In this document: positions 1 to 9,052 of the stretch, piece by piece
Numbering within the stretch: position 1 is the stretch's first letter
Layout: each line of letters begins with the position of its first letter
NCBI RefSeq assembly: GCF_013415425.1
Contig: NZ_JACBYC010000083.1
Location: 25,171-89,170, forward strand
Direction: 5' to 3'
DNA: 64,000 nt
Source: Gemella sp. GH3
GTDB taxonomy: Bacteria; Bacillota; Bacilli; Staphylococcales; Gemellaceae
Translations under genes and position numbers: made by a program
Notes under the pieces: generated by a model
Told to the model about the DNA's origin: nothing
Database searches by the model: none
The model's input: the letters and a program-made list of their open reading frames with translations, nothing else

Positions 1-476
1 TAAGCATTAGAAATATTTTTTACTTTTAACTTATCATCTTCCGTAAAATAAACAGAAGGAGAACGAACAAGTTGAGAAACTATAACACGTTCCGCACCGT
101 TTATAATAAAAGTCCCAGTATCTGTCATAAGAGGTAACTCACCCATAAATACTTCTTGTTCTTTTATCTCACCAGTTTCTTTATTAAGCAATCTAACTTT
201 TACTCTTAAAGGTGCTGCATAAGTAGCGTCACGTTCTTTAGATTCATCAATATTATATTTAGGTGTACCTAGTTTATAATCAATAAATTCTAAACTTAAT
301 TTATCGTTATTTCCTTCAATAGGTGAAACATCTTTAAACACCTCTTTTACACCTGTTTCTAAAAATTTATCATAAGATAATGTTTGAATTTCTATCAAGT
401 CTGGTAGATCAATGACTTCAGAAATTTTTGCATAGCTACGTCTCTCTCTATGTTTACCAAATTTTACTTTTTGCAA
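1..476 (-). CDS. rpoB: RNA polymerase beta subunit, N-terminal part (partial)
   Basis: This is the first ~158 codons of the beta subunit of RNA polymerase; the rest lies beyond the left edge. The translation contains the family landmarks [19 protein letters not shown] near the N-terminus and [18 protein letters not shown] near residue 135. I place the start at TTG 476, because a GGGGTGA Shine-Dalgarno sits five bases upstream. An in-frame GTG at 485 overlaps that Shine-Dalgarno, so it is less likely. The gene follows rplJ, rplL and a small methyltransferase on the same strand, as in Bacillus. The 150 bases before it hold no other gene. Identity is certain; only the exact start is open. Confidence 0.95.
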   Translation of the reverse strand, partial: MQKVKFGKHRERRSYAKISEVIDLPDLIEIQTLSYDKFLETGVKEVFKDVSPIEGNNDKLSLEFIDYKLGTPKYNIDESKERDATYAAPLRVKVRLLNKETGEIKEQEVFMGELPLMTDTGTFIINGAERVIVSQLVRSPSVYFTEDDKLKVKNISNA

Positions 477-625
477 CTGTGTCACCCCTCAAATTTTTTA
501 AAAATAATCTCAACAAAATATGTAATTTTCATTAGATTTCAGCACATTTTGTTAATGACTTTCGTAATCTTATTATAAAAACAATTAAATTACTTGCAAT
601 ATATCATTCTATCATTTTTTCTAAA

Positions 626-1231
626 TTAAGTCAATTTTTTTATTGATTTTAATATATAATATCCTTTATTTTTAGCTACAACTTCAACATTCGAAAAAAT
701 ATCTTGTATTAATTTTTTGCAACTAGCCATTCCCTGCTTTTTCTGAATTACTACCCATAGTTCTCCATTATAATTTAGTCTGTTGTAACTTTGTTTTATC
801 ATTTTATGAACAATTTCTTTCCCAGCTCTAATCGGCGGATTAGTAAGTATTATATCAAAATTCTTTTCTACATTATCTAAGGCATTATTTTCCAAAAATT
901 TAACAGTTGATTCTATATTATTTAATTGAATGTTTTTTTGTGCTAATAATAAACTTCTACTATTGATATCTATCATTGTATAATTGTAATTTTTATAAAT
1001 AGTGGATAAAAAAATAGTAACTACTCCATAACCACAACCTAAATCACAAACTTCAGCTTCTTCTTTAGTGCTAGAAAAATTTTCTAACATAGTCTTTGTT
1101 CCAAAATCAATATTTCCCTTTGAAAAAACTCCATTATCTGTATAAAAATAATATTTTTTATCGTTAATGTAACCACTAATCTTGCGTTCATTACTATTTG
1201 AATTAGGTTTGTTAGTATAATAATGTTCCAT
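626..1231 (-). CDS. class I SAM-dependent methyltransferase (YbxB/RsmC-like)
   Basis: A predicted methyltransferase of about 201 residues, homologous to the RsmC C-terminal domain; relatives methylate guanine in 16S rRNA, but the substrate here is not proven. The SAM-binding motif I is DLGCGYGVV, the acidic end of strand 2 is in TMIDIN, and the catalytic motif IV is LTNPPIRAG. The longest open frame begins 13 codons earlier, but ATG 1231 has a good AGGTGA Shine-Dalgarno seven bases upstream and gives the usual N-terminus MEHYYTNKP. It sits between rplL and rpoB, the same place as ybxB in Bacillus. A terminator-like hairpin lies just upstream, so its level relative to the ribosomal genes is probably reduced. 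Confidence 0.85.
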   Translation of the reverse strand: MEHYYTNKPNSNSNERKISGYINDKKYYFYTDNGVFSKGNIDFGTKTMLENFSSTKEEAEVCDLGCGYGVVTIFLSTIYKNYNYTMIDINSRSLLLAQKNIQLNNIESTVKFLENNALDNVEKNFDIILTNPPIRAGKEIVHKMIKQSYNRLNYNGELWVVIQKKQGMASCKKLIQDIFSNVEVVAKNKGYYILKSIKKLT

Positions 1232-1245
1232 AATATCACCTATAA

Positions 1246-1289
1246 TTAAAAAAGTATATCTCCGTAGCACAGCTAACTTGAGATATACT
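1246..1289 (-). terminator. attenuator-like terminator between rplL and the rpoB side of the operon
   Basis: A perfect 10-bp stem (GAGATATACT at 1280-1289 with AGTATATCTC at 1253-1262, plus strand) encloses a 17-base loop. On the minus strand it is followed by six T. It lies inside the rplJ-rplL-methyltransferase-rpoB transcription unit, so it should act as a partial terminator that lowers rpoB transcription relative to L10/L12. A comparable attenuator between rplL and rpoB is known in E. coli. Confidence 0.7.
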
Positions 1290-1371
1290 TATCTGTTATT
1301 ATCATCGTATCAATATTCTCAAATAGAATATTTATGTTAATTTTACATCTATCTAATTAGTTAAAATTCAA

Positions 1372-1734
1372 TTATTTAACTTCTACTGAAGCTCCAACTT
1401 CTTCTAATTTAGCTTTGATTTCTTCAGCTTCTTCTTTAGAAACTCCTTCTTTAAGAGTTGATGGCGCACCGTCAACTTTTTCTTTAGCTTCTTTTAGTCC
1501 GTCTCCAGTGATTTCACGAACAACTTTGATTACTTTAATTTTTTGGTCTCCAGCTGATGCTAATACTACATCAAACTCAGTTTTTTCTTCTGCAGCTCCT
1601 GCTCCTGCTCCTCCAACTACAGCTACAGGCGCAGCAGCAGTTACTCCGAATTCTTCTTCAATAGCTTTTACTAAATCATTTAATTCTAAAACTGACATAG
1701 TTTTGATTGCTTCTAAAATTTGTTCTTTAGTCAT
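1372..1734 (-). CDS. rplL: 50S ribosomal protein L7/L12
   Basis: The stalk protein of the large ribosomal subunit, present as dimers bound to L10, which recruits translation factors. At 120 residues it has the family's normal length. It shows the N-terminal dimerisation helix ([20 protein letters not shown]), an Ala/Gly-rich hinge around residues 35-48 and the C-terminal factor-binding domain ([19 protein letters not shown]). A strong GGAGGAAT Shine-Dalgarno precedes ATG 1734. It lies 45 bases downstream of rplJ and is co-transcribed with it. Confidence 0.98.
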   Translation of the reverse strand: MTKEQILEAIKTMSVLELNDLVKAIEEEFGVTAAAPVAVVGGAGAGAAEEKTEFDVVLASAGDQKIKVIKVVREITGDGLKEAKEKVDGAPSTLKEGVSKEEAEEIKAKLEEVGASVEVK

Positions 1735-1779
1735 TATATAATTCCTCCGATTTTTTAATTAAATTAATTTTATTTTTTA

Positions 1780-2280
1780 TTAAGCTTCTTGTTCAGCTTT
1801 TTGATCTGCAACAGCTTTAACTGCTAAAGCAGTATTTCTCATAGGTGCTGTTAACACAGATAGCAACATAGAAAGTAACCCTTCTTTGCTTGGTAATGTC
1901 GCAATAGCTTTAACTTCTTCTAATGAAGCAACTTTACCTTCAATAACTCCCGCTTTAATTTCTAAATTCTCGTGTTCTTTAGCGAAATCGTTAAGAACTC
2001 TAGCTGGAGCTACTACGTCTTCAGTTGAAAAAGCAACAGCATTAGGTCCAGTTAAAACTTCATTTAAACCTTCAATTCCTACTTGTTCCATTGCACGACG
2101 TACTAGTGAGTTTTTGTAAACTTTGAATGTTAATCCTTCTTTACGCATATTATCACGCAGTTCTGTTACTTCAGCAACATTTAATCCACGATAATCTGCA
2201 ATAACGATTGATGAACTTGCTTTAATTTCTTCAGCAATTTGATTTACAAGTTCTTGTTTTTTCTCAATAGCTTTTGACAT
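1780..2280 (-). CDS. rplJ: 50S ribosomal protein L10
   Basis: The 166-residue base of the ribosomal stalk, which anchors L7/L12 dimers to 23S rRNA. The N-terminal rRNA-binding domain contains [15 protein letters not shown] and [10 protein letters not shown]. The C-terminal helix that binds L12 ends the protein ([16 protein letters not shown]). A GGAGGAAATTCA Shine-Dalgarno region precedes ATG 2280. An untranslated leader of about 165 bases with a terminator lies upstream and is the expected site of L10-mediated autoregulation. Confidence 0.98.
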   Translation of the reverse strand: MSKAIEKKQELVNQIAEEIKASSSIVIADYRGLNVAEVTELRDNMRKEGLTFKVYKNSLVRRAMEQVGIEGLNEVLTGPNAVAFSTEDVVAPARVLNDFAKEHENLEIKAGVIEGKVASLEEVKAIATLPSKEGLLSMLLSVLTAPMRNTALAVKAVADQKAEQEA

Positions 2281-2317
2281 TGAATTTCCTCCTAATTAGA
2301 TTTATCAATCTCAATTG

Positions 2318-2478
2318 TACCAAAAAAGAACCCTTTTATATGTGAGAACATATAAAAGGGCATAATATAATACTCTTTAATATTGTCCTCGGTAGGATAT
2401 TAAGGATAACTCCCCCTACTGTCTTAGGTACATCTTAACTGACTTAAATATTATATACTAGAAAAAAGAAATTGTCAA
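2318..2478 (-). promoter_or_regulatory. rplJ promoter and L10 leader with attenuator
   Basis: A consensus promoter reads on the minus strand as TTGACA (2473-2478), a 17-base spacer and TATAAT (2450-2455). The transcript then carries the L10-leader core, including GACAGTAGGGGGAG and the CCGAGGA element, at about 2385-2440. A terminator hairpin follows (CCCTTTTATATG paired with CATATAAAAGGG, then TTCTTTTTT) at about 2322-2361. In Firmicutes free L10(L12)4 binds such leaders and promotes termination. Recognition of the core is by eye. Confidence 0.85.
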
Positions 2479-2487
2479 TAATATTTT

Positions 2488-3018
2488 TTATTTTTTAAAT
2501 ATTTTTTCTAAATTTATAGTTTTGTGTAATATTTCTGTTAATACAACACCTATTACCATTACAATAATTTGTGATAATAATAGACCTCCATATATTGATA
2601 AAAATATATTCCAATCAAAAGCTATCTTAGATCCGTTATCTCCAGAAAATACTGCAATTTCATAAGCTATTATAGGCATACATACTATTAAATATATAAC
2701 GATATTAATTATATGTCTTATAATTCTATTTTTTATAAATTTAAAAATGCATATACTTATAAATAAAGCCAAACCTGTTCCTAATGTTCCAAAAAAAACA
2801 TCAACCAATCCTAGAGGACTGAATAAATTAGCTATAGCTACACCTAAAGTTAACGGTAGCCAAAACAATTTATTAAATACTACTAATTGCGTCAAAGATT
2901 CACTAAATCTAAATTGAATAGAACCATAAGAAAAACTCAGATTAGATATAGTTAGAACTACATATATTGCTGTTATTAACGCTTGAACAGTTAAAATTTT
3001 AATTTTGTTATTTCTCAT
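2488..3018 (-). CDS. queT: QueT-family transporter (ECF-type S component)
   Basis: A hydrophobic 176-residue protein with about five or six predicted membrane segments. It matches the QueT/COG4708 family, thought to be the substrate-binding component of an energy-coupling-factor transporter for a queuosine precursor. The conserved segment SYGSIQFRFSESLTQLVVFN and the GLVDVFFGTLGT stretch support this. No ATPase or T component lies nearby, as usual for group II ECF systems that share a common energising module. A leader with a terminator and an alternative hairpin precedes it. Assignment of the exact precursor is inference from the family. Confidence 0.8.
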   Translation of the reverse strand: MRNNKIKILTVQALITAIYVVLTISNLSFSYGSIQFRFSESLTQLVVFNKLFWLPLTLGVAIANLFSPLGLVDVFFGTLGTGLALFISICIFKFIKNRIIRHIINIVIYLIVCMPIIAYEIAVFSGDNGSKIAFDWNIFLSIYGGLLLSQIIVMVIGVVLTEILHKTINLEKIFKK

Positions 3019-3039
3019 TTTATCTCCTTTATTAGTTTA

Positions 3040-3136
3040 AGAGAAAAAATAAAAGAAGCTCTCATTAAATAATAAAATTTAATAGAGCATCCTTATCTAT
3101 AGTTTTTTTTATAGATGGATCTCTCAAACATCTTAT
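3040..3136 (-). promoter_or_regulatory. queT leader with terminator and competing hairpin (possible preQ1 riboswitch)
   Basis: Read on the minus strand, a terminator stem (GCTCTATTAAAT at 3077-3088 with ATTTAATGAGAGC at 3058-3070) is followed by a T-rich run. Just upstream, GAG-AG-ATCC and GGAT-G-CTC can pair and enclose TCTAT/ATAGA. This structure uses the same GCTC as the terminator, so the two exclude each other. The stretch CATCTATAAAAAAAACTA resembles the 3' part of preQ1-I aptamers, but I could not build the expected pseudoknot. A regulated leader is likely; the ligand class is uncertain. Confidence 0.5.
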
Positions 3137-3325
3137 TTTATTATGATATACAATGTTAACATTATATCGTTTTTTAGTCAACTACCTATAAAAAATTAAA
3201 GTTATAAAAAATATTTTTTATCCCTCAACATAATTTATAAAACACTATCTTTTCACATATAAATAACAAAAAAAATAAAACAATAATCTTATCTCCCCCC
3301 CAATAAAGTTATTGTTTTATTTATA

Positions 3326-3936
3326 TTAAGCGTGTAAACTTATAACTTCATCACATAACTCTTCTATATCTGTTCTTATATGAGAAGTTAATATAATAAT
3401 TTTGTCATCACTCATATATCTTTTTATATAATCTCTTGTTTTTTGCGCTGATTTTTCATATAAGCCGCTAAAACATTCATCTAATATGAGAGTTTTAGGA
3501 TTTGTCATAAACGCTTGAATTAATAACATTTTTTGTTTTGTTCCTAATGATAGATGCTTATATTTTTTATTTCTATGTTCCCACAAATCATAGAAATCTA
3601 ACCAATAATCTAAATTAATTTCATCTTTCTTATCAGAAAATTTTTTTATTATATTCAAATTCTCAAGCAATGTATAATCTTCCATAAAGCTAGGATTTTC
3701 TATAATAATTCCTGCATCTTCAATAGAATTTAAAGGATTTCTTATTTTTTTACCATTTGCAAAACATCACCTTTATCAAGTGCTATATAACCACAAATAG
3801 CTTTCATTATTAATGTTTTTCCACTACAATTTCTTCCTAATATTCCGTATATTTTACCCTCAACAAAACTCATATTTATATTGTCTAATACGCTTTTGCC
3901 ACGATATTTCTTCGTCCCATTTTTTATTTCTATCAT
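3326..3936 (-). pseudogene. ABC transporter ATP-binding protein, frameshifted
   Basis: An ATPase of the small bacteriocin/lantibiotic-export type, about 204 codons if intact. The first part (3742-3936) has Walker A GRNCSGKT. The second part (3326 to about 3757, in another frame) has a degenerate signature LSLGTKQ, Walker B TLILDECFSGL and an H-loop TSH. The frames separate at a run of four T on the coding strand (3761-3764 on plus); one more T would restore GDVFANGKKIRNP. No permease gene follows. It lies 50 bases downstream of a small secreted peptide gene. It may be a true pseudogene, a slippage-controlled gene or a sequencing error. Confidence 0.75.
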
Positions 3937-3986
3937 ATTTACCCCCTATAAATCGAATTTCAAAAATATTTATATAGTACAAATTA

Positions 3987-4286
3987 TCACAAAAAATATA
4001 TAAACAACAAATGAGAATAAGATATATATTTCACTAAAAAATATATACTGTTATTACTATTTACTAACATACTTTTTAAAATAGAATTTCCAAAGGTTCC
4101 TGCTAAATTGACTACATACCAACCATTCCATACAGTTTTCTCAAGATAGCCGGTATGAGTTACACTATTACTATTAACCCAAATACCATTTAAAGAACTG
4201 ATGTACCTGGCATTGGCTACATCTAAACTTGTTCCAAGTAATGTCATTATAAAAACTGCTACTATTATTTTTTTTAATTTTTTCAT
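3987..4286 (-). CDS. small secreted protein, possibly lactococcin-972-like
   Basis: A 99-residue product with a clear Sec signal peptide (MKKLKKIIVAVFIMTLLGTS, likely cleaved after VANA). The mature part starts with SLNGIWVNS and has Trp/Gly/Asn-rich segments (WNGWYVVNLAG, NSNNSIYF). These loosely resemble the lactococcin 972 family: a GxW near the mature N-terminus and aromatic, Ser/Asn-rich C-terminal motifs. The last ~16 residues are hydrophobic and unlike the family, so the end may be altered. An ABC ATPase gene, now frameshifted, follows directly, which fits a bacteriocin-export operon. The family call is tentative. Confidence 0.5.
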   Translation of the reverse strand: MKKLKKIIVAVFIMTLLGTSLDVANARYISSLNGIWVNSNSVTHTGYLEKTVWNGWYVVNLAGTFGNSILKSMLVNSNNSIYFLVKYISYSHLLFIYFL

Positions 4287-4464
4287 TGTTGTTTATCCTT
4301 TCTTATTTACTCCCTTAAGAATTATCCCTATGAGGTCATTACATAGTACAATTTACACAAAGTAAAGTTAGATATACAACAGTTTTTAAAAATTTTATAA
4401 AAAAATATTTAGCATAAAGATTCTAAGCTTTACAATATTATTGAATCTTATATACCTAGAAATT
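4287..4464. other. intergenic region upstream of the secreted peptide gene
   Basis: About 180 AT-rich bases between the small secreted protein and the PTS terminator. A promoter for the secreted-peptide gene is expected here, but I see no convincing -35/-10 pair and no reading frame. Confidence 0.4.
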
Positions 4465-4499
4465 AAAAAAGTAGTCTGTAAAATAATACAAACTACTTT
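4465..4499 (-). terminator. terminator after PTS IIC gene
   Basis: On the minus strand AAAGTAGT-TTGTA pairs with TACA-GACTACTTT and is followed by a T run, a typical Rho-independent terminator just past the stop codon at 4510. Confidence 0.75.
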
Positions 4500-4509
4500 C
4501 TTTAACTAA

Positions 4510-5565
4510 TTATAAACTTTCTGTTTTATAAGCATCTTTTTTGTAAAGTTTTAATACGTCTGAACATATTTTATCAAAAACAAATGCTGCTACAAAAGGA
4601 ATTACAATAAATGATAATATTATATAAGGAACTTGAGTTGATAATTCAGCTGCTTTTACTGGACCAATAAGACCAATAATTCCAAATCCTGCACTACTTT
4701 TATCTCCTAATACGTTAAATAACCAACCAGAAAATCCTGCAGTTGCTGCTGTTAAAAATATAGGTACTAAAAGTAATGGCGTTCTCGCACAGTTAGGCAT
4801 CATTAATTTAATTGCACCTAATAAAATAGCCCAACTAACTCCTTTTGGATTCTTAGCTTTTATAGATCCTATCATAAGAACTGCTGCTGCTGAAACTACT
4901 CCTAGCGCTGCTGCTCCTGCTCCTAAGTTGTTAGCGTTAGAGAATAATACTATTCCCATTGCTACTGTAGATACAGGCGTAACTATGAATAAAGAAAAAG
5001 ACATTGCGATTAATATACACATTAATAGAGGCTGTAATGTAGTAAATGTTAATACTCCATCAGCTAATAAATTAGTCAATTTCTTCATATATGGTAAAGT
5101 TAACAGTCCTATAAATGCTGGAACTGCTCCTCCTATAATAGGTAAAAATATAATAGTAAGAGAACCAAATTTTCCACTAACTGCTCTAATAATTACTACA
5201 GCAACTAAAGAAACTAATAAGACATTAAATAAATCACCCATTGGGGTAGCTGTATATAATTTTGTTTCTGCATTATAAACTATTGATCCGCTTCCTGCTA
5301 ATATGGCACTTCCTAAAACGGCTGTTTCTAAAGCAGAAAACTTAAGCGTCATTCCAATAGCAACACCAACTAATACAGGAACAGCAAATTGTAACAGATA
5401 GACTGCTTGCCCTAACATAGCAAAAACATCAGTCAAGAAATACTTACCTAAATACTTAAAGACTGCTGATAAAACTGCATTAGCAATTAAACCTGCCACT
5501 ATTCCTAAAGCCATTCCATTTAAAACCGTATTAAACAATTTTTTAAAACCTAGTTTTTCTTGCAT
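4510..5565 (-). CDS. PTS sugar transporter subunit IIC (PTS_EIIC_2 family)
   Basis: A 351-residue integral membrane protein with roughly nine or ten hydrophobic segments. It resembles the PTS_EIIC_2 family, stand-alone IIC-like proteins without IIA or IIB domains. Landmarks are GMALGIVAGLIANAVL near the N-terminus, IIGGAVPAFIGLL in the middle and a conserved NCARTPLLLVPIFLTAA segment. It is transcribed alone, with a GGAGAATATT Shine-Dalgarno before ATG 5565 and its own terminator. Its substrate cannot be told from sequence, and no phosphotransfer partner lies nearby. Confidence 0.8.
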   Translation of the reverse strand: MQEKLGFKKLFNTVLNGMALGIVAGLIANAVLSAVFKYLGKYFLTDVFAMLGQAVYLLQFAVPVLVGVAIGMTLKFSALETAVLGSAILAGSGSIVYNAETKLYTATPMGDLFNVLLVSLVAVVIIRAVSGKFGSLTIIFLPIIGGAVPAFIGLLTLPYMKKLTNLLADGVLTFTTLQPLLMCILIAMSFSLFIVTPVSTVAMGIVLFSNANNLGAGAAALGVVSAAAVLMIGSIKAKNPKGVSWAILLGAIKLMMPNCARTPLLLVPIFLTAATAGFSGWLFNVLGDKSSAGFGIIGLIGPVKAAELSTQVPYIILSFIVIPFVAAFVFDKICSDVLKLYKKDAYKTESL

Positions 5566-5725
5566 AATATTCTCCTTTACATTAAATTATTATAGTAATT
5601 ATAATAACATATTTTCTGAAAAAAGCAATATTTAACATAAAGGTTCAAATTAACTTCATGCTTATACTATATTAAAACATAATAAATTTTATTAATTGAT
5701 ATAGATAATATATGGTTCATAATAT

Positions 5726-5758
5726 AAATACTTCAAAAATAACATTTTTGAAGTATTT
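5726..5758 (-). terminator. terminator after rsmG
   Basis: A perfect 15-bp stem (AAATACTTCAAAAAT with ATTTTTGAAGTATTT) and a three-base loop lie directly after the rsmG stop codon. The stem is AT-rich and the tail mixed A/T, so the signal is of medium strength. Confidence 0.6.
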
Positions 5759-5773
5759 ATTCATTTTATAATT

Positions 5774-6484
5774 CTATAATATAGGATTTTTATTAGGCGT
5801 TCCCGCTTTTCTAGGATATTTTTTAGTTGTTCTTTTATTTTTTCTTATTTTAAGAATATGACGTTCTTCTCCTTCAACATAGAATAAATCATCACTTTCT
5901 AAAATTCCTCCTAAAACGTTTATAGCTTTAGATGCTTCTAGTTTTTCTTCGTTACATTTTTGAGCTTTTAAACTTAAAAAATAACCGTCTAATTTTACTA
6001 ATGGTATACATAATTCAGATAAAACATTAAGTCTTGCTACTGCTCTTGCTGTTACAACATCGAAACTTTCTCTAAAATTATCTTTTTGGCCAAAATCTTC
6101 TGCCCTCCCATGCACAAAAATACAGTCTTTTAAGTCTAATTCTTCTGCCAATAAATTCAAAAATTTTATTCGTTTATTAAGTGAATCAACTATAGTTACT
6201 TCTAAATGTGGGTATATTATTTTTAGAGGAATAGACGGAAAACCTGCACCACTTCCAACATCACAAATACTTTTTACATTTTTAAAATCAAAGTAAAATG
6301 ACGTGGCTATAGAATCATAGAAATGTTTTGTATAAAATTCATCTTCATCAGTTATTGCTGTTAAATTTATTCTTTCATTCCAATAAAATACTAATTGAAA
6401 ATATTTTTTAAATTGATCTTTTTGTTTATCTGTTAAATTTATACCATTATTTTCTAAATGTTTGTAAAATTGATTTTTATCCAT
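5774..6484 (-). CDS. rsmG: 16S rRNA (guanine527-N7)-methyltransferase
   Basis: RsmG (GidB) uses SAM to methylate N7 of G527 in the 530 loop of 16S rRNA; its loss gives low-level streptomycin resistance in other bacteria. The 236-residue protein has the family N-terminus ([17 protein letters not shown]), SAM motif I ([16 protein letters not shown]) and the downstream VTARAVARL segment. It starts four bases after the mnmG stop, so the two are coupled, an old and widely conserved pair. The C-terminus is basic ([21 protein letters not shown]), as usual. Confidence 0.97.
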   Translation of the reverse strand: MDKNQFYKHLENNGINLTDKQKDQFKKYFQLVFYWNERINLTAITDEDEFYTKHFYDSIATSFYFDFKNVKSICDVGSGAGFPSIPLKIIYPHLEVTIVDSLNKRIKFLNLLAEELDLKDCIFVHGRAEDFGQKDNFRESFDVVTARAVARLNVLSELCIPLVKLDGYFLSLKAQKCNEEKLEASKAINVLGGILESDDLFYVEGEERHILKIRKNKRTTKKYPRKAGTPNKNPIL

Positions 6485-6488
6485 ATTT

Positions 6489-8363
6489 TTACCTTGTTTT
6501 TCTTTGTTCTAAGTATACTATCAAAATCGAAATATCTGCTGGATTAACTCCTGATATTCTTGAAGCTTGACCTATAGTTAATGGAGAAACTTTCTTCAAT
6601 TTCTCCCTAGCTTCTAATGCTAAACTAGGAACTTCATCATAATCTAGGTCAGTTGGAATTTTTTTCTCTTCCATTTTCTTTAATCTTTCTACTTGTTGAA
6701 GTGATTTTTTAATATATCCCTCATATTTCACTTCAATTTCTACTTGCTCAATAATATCTTTAGATAGTTCAATATTTTGATTAGCTAAATTTATTATGTC
6801 ATAGTAATTTAACTCTGGTCTACGCAATAAATCTATCGCTAGAATTCCGTCTTTTAATTCAGCAGTATTTAATTTTCTCATTTTTTCTACTACTTCTTTT
6901 GTTGGTGTTATACGGAAAGTTTTTAATCTAGCTATCTCATCTTCAATTAATTTACGTTTTTGACAAAATCTTACGTATCTTTCCTCAGAAATTAAATTAT
7001 ATTTATAAGCTATTTCTGATAATCTCATATCTGCATTATCGTGTCTAAGTAGTAATCTATGCTCTGCTCTTGAAGTAAGTAGTCTATAAGGTTCATTAGT
7101 CCCCTTAGTTACTAAGTCATCAATTAACACTCCTATATAAGCCTCATCTCTCCCTAATATTAAAGGTTCTTCTCCCAAGATTTTACAAGCTGCATTTATT
7201 CCTGCTATTATTCCTTGACCTGCCGCTTCTTCGTAACCACTTGTTCCGTTAAGCTGACCTGCTGTGTAAAGACCTGATATTAATTTAGTTTCCAATGTAG
7301 GCCACAGAGTTGTTGGATTAATAGCATCATACTCTATAGCATATCCATTTCTCATAATAGTTGCATTTTCTAAACCGGCTATTGAATGTACCATATCACG
7401 TTGAACATCATCAGGCAGTGATGTAGACAATCCTTGAACATATATCTCTTTTGTATTTCTTCCCTCGGGTTCTAAAAATAATTGGTGTCTTTCTTTATCA
7501 CTAAATCTTACATACTTATCTTCAATACTAGGGCAGTATCTAGGACCTGTTCCTTTTATTACACCAGAATACATTGCTGATCTGCCTAAATTTTCATCAA
7601 TTATTTCATGAGTTTTACTATTAGTATAAGTTAACCAGCAAGGTATTTGATCTTTTATATATTCTGTAGTTTCATAACTAAAGGCATGTTCCTTATCATC
7701 TCCTGGCTGAATTTCTGTTTTCGAAAAATCAACAGTATCCGCATTAACTCTAGGTGGCGTTCCAGTTTTAAAACGTACTAAATCAAACCCTAGTTCTTCT
7801 AATTGTTTGGCTAAATCTATAGAAGGCATTTGATGATTTGGTCCAGAAGAATACTTTATATCCCCTATTACTATTTCTCCTCGTAAATATGTTCCCGTAG
7901 TTATTACAACTGCTTTGGCTTTATATTTTGTACCAAGCATAGTAGAAATACCTATAACTTTACCTTCTTCTATTAATAATTCCTTAACCATAGCTTGCTC
8001 TAAATCTAAGTTAGGAATATCTTCTAATAATTTTTTCATAGCTAATTGATATTGTACTTTGTCTGACTGAACACGTAAAGCTCTAACTGCCGGTCCTTTT
8101 GCTGTATTAAGCATTCTTGATTGAATATTAGTTTTATCAGCAATAATTCCCATTGCTCCACCCAAAGCATCAATTTCCCTAACTACTATACCTTTCGCAG
8201 GACCTCCAACACTTGGATTACAAGGCATAAATCCTATAGTATCCAAATTAATAGTAACTAATAGCGTATTTACTCCTTTTCTACTAGCAGCATAAGCAGC
8301 TTCAATTCCTGCATGTCCCCCACCAATCACAATAATATCATATTCTTTTAAAAATTCAGTCAT
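6489..8363 (-). CDS. mnmG: tRNA uridine-5-carboxymethylaminomethyl(34) synthesis enzyme
   Basis: MnmG (GidA) is the FAD-dependent partner of MnmE that installs the cmnm5 modification on wobble uridine 34 of several tRNAs. The 624 residues fit the family. The dinucleotide-binding motif is [21 protein letters not shown] at residues 10-30. Further signatures are [37 protein letters not shown] and the C-terminal MnmE-binding region with [21 protein letters not shown] Shine-Dalgarno precedes ATG 8363. Confidence 0.98.
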   Translation of the reverse strand: MTEFLKEYDIIVIGGGHAGIEAAYAASRKGVNTLLVTINLDTIGFMPCNPSVGGPAKGIVVREIDALGGAMGIIADKTNIQSRMLNTAKGPAVRALRVQSDKVQYQLAMKKLLEDIPNLDLEQAMVKELLIEEGKVIGISTMLGTKYKAKAVVITTGTYLRGEIVIGDIKYSSGPNHQMPSIDLAKQLEELGFDLVRFKTGTPPRVNADTVDFSKTEIQPGDDKEHAFSYETTEYIKDQIPCWLTYTNSKTHEIIDENLGRSAMYSGVIKGTGPRYCPSIEDKYVRFSDKERHQLFLEPEGRNTKEIYVQGLSTSLPDDVQRDMVHSIAGLENATIMRNGYAIEYDAINPTTLWPTLETKLISGLYTAGQLNGTSGYEEAAGQGIIAGINAACKILGEEPLILGRDEAYIGVLIDDLVTKGTNEPYRLLTSRAEHRLLLRHDNADMRLSEIAYKYNLISEERYVRFCQKRKLIEDEIARLKTFRITPTKEVVEKMRKLNTAELKDGILAIDLLRRPELNYYDIINLANQNIELSKDIIEQVEIEVKYEGYIKKSLQQVERLKKMEEKKIPTDLDYDEVPSLALEAREKLKKVSPLTIGQASRISGVNPADISILIVYLEQRKTR

Positions 8364-8533
8364 AATTCCTCCAAATATACTTTAATATAGACAATTAATA
8401 TTGTTAATTATTTAGTAACTATATTAACTCGTTAAACGATTGTTATACATTTCAAAATTATGCTTTCACCAAAATTTTGATTTTTCATTATAATATCTTA
8501 ACACAATATATTTTTTTTATCTAATATTTCAAA
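8364..8533. other. mnmG upstream region
   Basis: About 170 bases between the flavodoxin terminator and mnmG with no reading frame of note. It should contain the mnmG promoter, but no -35/-10 pair stands out enough to name. Confidence 0.4.
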
Positions 8534-8568
8534 CAAAAAATGAATAAAAGTAGTTAATAATTACTTTT
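8534..8568 (-). terminator. terminator after flavodoxin gene
   Basis: On the minus strand AAAAGTA and TACTTTT pair around a nine-base loop, followed by a T-rich tail, 24 bases past the flavodoxin stop. Confidence 0.6.
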
Positions 8569-8591
8569 ACCCATTTACATATTATAAAAAA

Positions 8592-9038
8592 TTACAAAGC
8601 ATTAGTAAAATCTTTTATAAATTTATCAATATTTTCGAAATCTTCATCACTATCTGCTTCTATTTCTATTTTTAAATTTTTCGTAGGATTAATTGCGCCT
8701 GTTTTCTTAATTTGTTCATCAAATTGATCAACACAGACACAATATTCCTCATAAAGAGTATCCCCTGTACCAATTACACCATAAACTTTACCTTCTAAAT
8801 TTAAATCAGGAATAATTTCAAAGAATTCTTCCATTTCATCAGGTAAATCTCCTTCTCCATAAGTATAAGTTGCAACAATAAATGCGTCAGATTCTTCTAA
8901 AAAACTAAAGTCATCTAAATCCTCTACAAAATTCATATTTATATCAATATCTTTTTCATTTTTAAATTTTTCTACTATAAGTTCACAAAGTGCTTCAGTA
9001 TTACCTGTTAAACTAGCATAAACTAATTGTATATTCAT
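8592..9038 (-). CDS. flavodoxin
   Basis: A 148-residue FMN-binding electron carrier. The phosphate-binding loop is ASLTGNTEALCE near the N-terminus; the middle has ATYTYGEGDLPDEMEEFFE and the next loop is VIGTGDTLYEEYCVCVDQF. The protein is very acidic, as flavodoxins are. It lies 14 bases downstream of an Rrf2-type regulator, so the two form an operon and the regulator may control it. Which reductase or radical enzyme it serves is unknown; NrdG, encoded ten kilobases away, is one kind of client. Confidence 0.9.
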   Translation of the reverse strand: MNIQLVYASLTGNTEALCELIVEKFKNEKDIDINMNFVEDLDDFSFLEESDAFIVATYTYGEGDLPDEMEEFFEIIPDLNLEGKVYGVIGTGDTLYEEYCVCVDQFDEQIKKTGAINPTKNLKIEIEADSDEDFENIDKFIKDFTNAL

Positions 9039-9052
9039 AAAATTTAACTCCT

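Noticed and set aside
1415..1741. Long plus-strand frame opposite rplL
   Set aside because: It is the antisense of an abundant, GC-richer coding sequence, with no start signal and no family resemblance. Similar frames opposite rplJ, tuf, secA and others were dropped for the same reason.
3040..3136. Canonical preQ1-I riboswitch
   Set aside because: The 3' tail looks right, but I could not form the loop-tail pseudoknot, so I only call a regulated leader.
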